Assembly: GCF_003057885.1 (NCBI RefSeq)
Contig: NZ_QAGK01000005.1
Location: 62,001 to 126,000 of the forward strand
DNA: 64,000 bases
Source of the DNA: Oceaniglobus ichthyenteri
GTDB lineage: Bacteria; Pseudomonadota; Alphaproteobacteria; Rhodobacterales; Rhodobacteraceae
Direction of reading: 5' to 3'
Part shown: positions 62,303 through 64,000 of the stretch, piece after piece
Position numbering within the stretch: position 1 is the first letter of the stretch
Layout of the letters: the number at the start of each line of letters is the position of its first letter
Notes under the pieces: model-generated
Seen by the model: the letters and a program-made list of their open reading frames with translations, nothing else
Databases searched by the model: none
What the model was told of the DNA's origin: nothing
Program-made: the position numbers and the translations under genes

Positions 62303-63196
62303 TTACTGCGCGGCTTTCTGGCTGGTCACAAGTTCGTTGATATAGGTCGAAAACTCATCCCGCAAATCAGGGCGCGACAGGCCAAAGGCAACCGTGGCCT
62401 GCAAGAAACCCGCCTTTGAGCCACAATCAAACCGTTGCCCCCGAAAGCGCAGACCAAAAACATCGCCGCCTGCAACGATTTCTTGGGCGATGGCATCGGT
62501 CAACTGAATTTCGCCGCCGGCCCCGGATTTCATCTTGTTCAATGTTTTCAGGATATTGGGCGTCAGGATATAGCGGCCGATCACAGCCAGATTGCTGGGC
62601 GCGTCTTCCTGTTTGGGCTTTTCAACCATGCCTTTCACCCGCACGAGCGATCCCAGGTCTTCGGCCACATCCAGCACGCCGTAAGACGATGTTTTTTCTG
62701 GTGCCACTTCCATCGCGGCAACCATATTGCCGCCGGTCTCCTCATAGGATTCGACCATTTGCTGCAGACAGGGTTTCTCGGCCGCGATCACATCGTCCGG
62801 CAAAATTACCGCAAACGGCTCATCCCCGATCAGGCGCCGCGCGCACCACACCGCATGGCCGAGGCCCAAGGGTTTGTGCTGCCGGATATAGGCAATGGCA
62901 CCACTGTCCATGATCGTGTCCTTCATCGCATCCAGCAAATCGTCTTTGCCTTTCTGACGCAACGCGGCCTCTAATTCGGGGGCATGATCAAAATAATCCT
63001 CAAGCGCGGATTTCCCACGCGAGGTGACAAAAATGAATTCCTTGATGCCTGCGGCGCGGGCTTCGTCAATTGCGTACTGGATCAGCGGACGATCCACCAA
63101 TGTCATGATTTCCTTGGGTATTGATTTCGTCGCCGGCAAAAACCGCGTTCCCAAACCTGCAACAGGAAAGACCGCTTTTGTAACTTTGCGCCTCAT
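62303..63196 (-). CDS. galU: UTP-glucose-1-phosphate uridylyltransferase
   Basis: The 297-residue enzyme makes UDP-glucose. Motifs: AVFPVAGLGTRFLPATKSIP, KEIM, the GYPRGKA-like EFIFVTSRGKSALEDYFD, and RFDCGSKAGFLQATVAFG. Start at 63196 (MRRKVTK), preceded by ACAAGGAGCCGAC. It is the first gene of the polysaccharide unit and is preceded by an unusually long non-coding leader. Confidence 0.96.
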   Translation of the reverse strand: MRRKVTKAVFPVAGLGTRFLPATKSIPKEIMTLVDRPLIQYAIDEARAAGIKEFIFVTSRGKSALEDYFDHAPELEAALRQKGKDDLLDAMKDTIMDSGAIAYIRQHKPLGLGHAVWCARRLIGDEPFAVILPDDVIAAEKPCLQQMVESYEETGGNMVAAMEVAPEKTSSYGVLDVAEDLGSLVRVKGMVEKPKQEDAPSNLAVIGRYILTPNILKTLNKMKSGAGGEIQLTDAIAQEIVAGGDVFGLRFRGQRFDCGSKAGFLQATVAFGLSRPDLRDEFSTYINELVTSQKAAQ

Positions 63197-63630
63197 GTCG
63201 GCTCCTTGTACGTAAAAACTGATTTCTATCTTAATAGCGCAAGAAAAATCGGATGAACAGCAGTGAACAGATACAGCATGACCACAAGTAAACCATCCGG
63301 CGAAACCGGTAAATTTCTGATTATTGATGCTTTTCGCACTGAAAGGGCGGCACAATACCCCTGTTTGCGTCTAAATCGACATTTAGGTACCTTGCAACAC
63401 CGTCGCGCGCGGCACATGCACCGCCCGTCCGCAGGCGGAAATCGGCCAAGTTGAATTTGGCCATTTCTGACAGCCGAAAAATCTCAGCCGCGATCCGGCG
63501 CGCACGATCTGTTCAGACAAATCCCCCCGCGCGGTTTCTATACACGGTTCATCAACTGCCGTTTGCCGAAAAAACACCAGGTGATCCGATGATACCAGTT
63601 GCCTGACACAATGTGCCAGGCAACTGAATG
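63197..63630. other. 434-bp non-coding region between galU and hemY
   Basis: No convincing gene is present. It holds several short inverted repeats: CTAAAT/ATTTAG around 63374-63389, CCGCC/GGCGG at 63422-63438, and GGCCAA/TTGGCC at 63444-63462. The hairpin at 63596-63626 is listed separately. The area must hold the galU promoter; no clear -35/-10 pair stands out. It is the only gap of more than 300 bp in the window. Confidence 0.6.
63596..63626. terminator. Hairpin after hemY
   Basis: CAGTTGCCTG (63596-63605) and CAGGCAACTG (63617-63626) are perfectly complementary over 10 bp with an 11-nt loop. It lies 4 bp beyond the hemY stop on the minus strand. A T-run appears only about 20 nt further on, so termination may be inefficient or factor-dependent. 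Confidence 0.65.
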
Positions 63631-64000
63631 CTAGGTGGTCTTGGACAGTGTCACGCCGTCCTGTGTTTCCGGTTCGGGTACGATCTCGGCGTCTTCCGGC
63701 TCTGCTTCGGGGGGCGTGCTGTTTTTGGACACCTCGGCCTCTGAAACCTCGGGCTCTTTCGCGATTTGCCCCACGATCAACGGCAGCATCTCAGTGCTGG
63801 TGGGCATTACCATTTCGCCCGATTTCGGCACGCTCCAGGCCAGCGTATCGAATGCGCCGCAGCCCTGACACACCGGCACCCATGACGAATGTACAGTCTG
63901 GCAATTCTCGCACACCCATTGCGGGCCGCGCGATACCGATACGGCGCGGGTCAGCCAGCCGCGGACAATGGCATCATCCGCGCCCTCGCCCCGTTCGATT
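63631..64000 (-). CDS. hemY: HemY-like tetratricopeptide protein, C-terminal fragment
   Basis: About 122 C-terminal residues are in the window; the gene continues past the right edge. The frame reads AIVRGWLTRAVSVSRGPQWV, then CENCQTVHSSWVPVCQGCGAF and DTLAWSVP. This WxP...FDTLxW ending is typical of HemY, an inner-membrane TPR protein linked to heme synthesis. Four cysteines in two CxxC pairs suggest a small zinc ribbon, a feature of the alphaproteobacterial form. A long acidic tail (EPEVSEAEVSKNSTPPEAEP) follows. There is no start codon in view. Confidence 0.82.
   Translation of the reverse strand, partial: IERGEGADDAIVRGWLTRAVSVSRGPQWVCENCQTVHSSWVPVCQGCGAFDTLAWSVPKSGEMVMPTSTEMLPLIVGQIAKEPEVSEAEVSKNSTPPEAEPEDAEIVPEPETQDGVTLSKTT

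Noticed and set aside
63241-63256. Possible ninth copy of the intergenic repeat near galU
   Set aside because: Only the GCAAGAAAAA part matches; the AAATATCC core is missing.
1-64000. tRNA, rRNA, CRISPR arrays, insertion sequences, prophage
   Set aside because: The gaps were read for tRNA-like cloverleaf ends, repeat-spacer patterns and transposase or integrase motifs, and none was seen; a tRNAscan or CRISPR search would be decisive.

Overview
The window is about 64 kb of gene-dense, high-G+C chromosomal DNA that reads as an alphaproteobacterium of the order Rhodobacterales (Roseobacter/Rhodobacter type). The evidence is the petP-petR regulator pair, a HemY with a cysteine-rich C-terminal tail, the dxs-ispA-xseB-deacetylase order, the lptCAB-hpf-ptsN order and a DAP pathway using succinylated intermediates. 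This placement comes from gene content and order; no phylogeny was computed. I found no rRNA, tRNA, CRISPR array, insertion sequence or prophage.

Layout. 1-9.7 kb: cell-envelope and housekeeping genes (alpha-2-macroglobulin tail, pbpC, a phosphoesterase, corA, a membrane-anchored winged-helix protein, xthA, a CnoX-type thioredoxin, a Lon-domain protein, a Trm112-like protein, dapD). 9.7-16.3 kb: a small membrane protein, dapE in an overlapping string with an acetyltransferase and a DUF2064 protein, RNase R, and a lytic transglycosylase. 16.3-19.7 kb: thiBPQ behind a TPP riboswitch. 19.8-22.8 kb: two EamA transporters around aroC.

22.8-38.5 kb is the most interesting region: a locus for catabolism of an N-heterocyclic acid, built from two transcription units. 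The leftward unit has seven genes whose ends all overlap: FAD subunit, FeS-molybdenum hydroxylase, 6-hydroxynicotinate-reductase-like protein, UPF0280 (ApbE-like fold), two tandem AA_synth (DUF1185) paralogues, and a MarR regulator. The rightward unit encodes a complete branched-chain-type ABC importer followed by an amidohydrolase whose metal ligands match Eubacterium barkeri enamidase. A nearly identical 22-bp element lies in front of both units (30191-30212 and 32482-32503), which suggests one regulon. Taken together the genes predict uptake, ring hydroxylation, reductive dearomatisation and enamide hydrolysis of nicotinate or a relative. The UPF0280 protein is a candidate covalent-flavin transferase for the reductase.

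38.5-56 kb: HU, AMP nucleosidase, an epimerase-like protein, the isoprenoid genes dxs and ispA, xseB, a deacetylase, petPR, ilvE, arfB, an aminotransferase/phosphotransferase pair, asd, RNase D, the LPS export genes lptCAB, hpf and ptsN. 56-63.2 kb: a leftward polysaccharide module (galU, galE, two related glycosyltransferases, a GT14-like enzyme and a PAPS-type sulfotransferase). The right edge holds the C-terminus of HemY.

A dispersed family of short intergenic repeats (core AAATATCC, usually preceded by TTTCTTG or TTTCTG) occurs at least eight times, always just beyond the stop codon of a gene. Twice it forms long inverted pairs.
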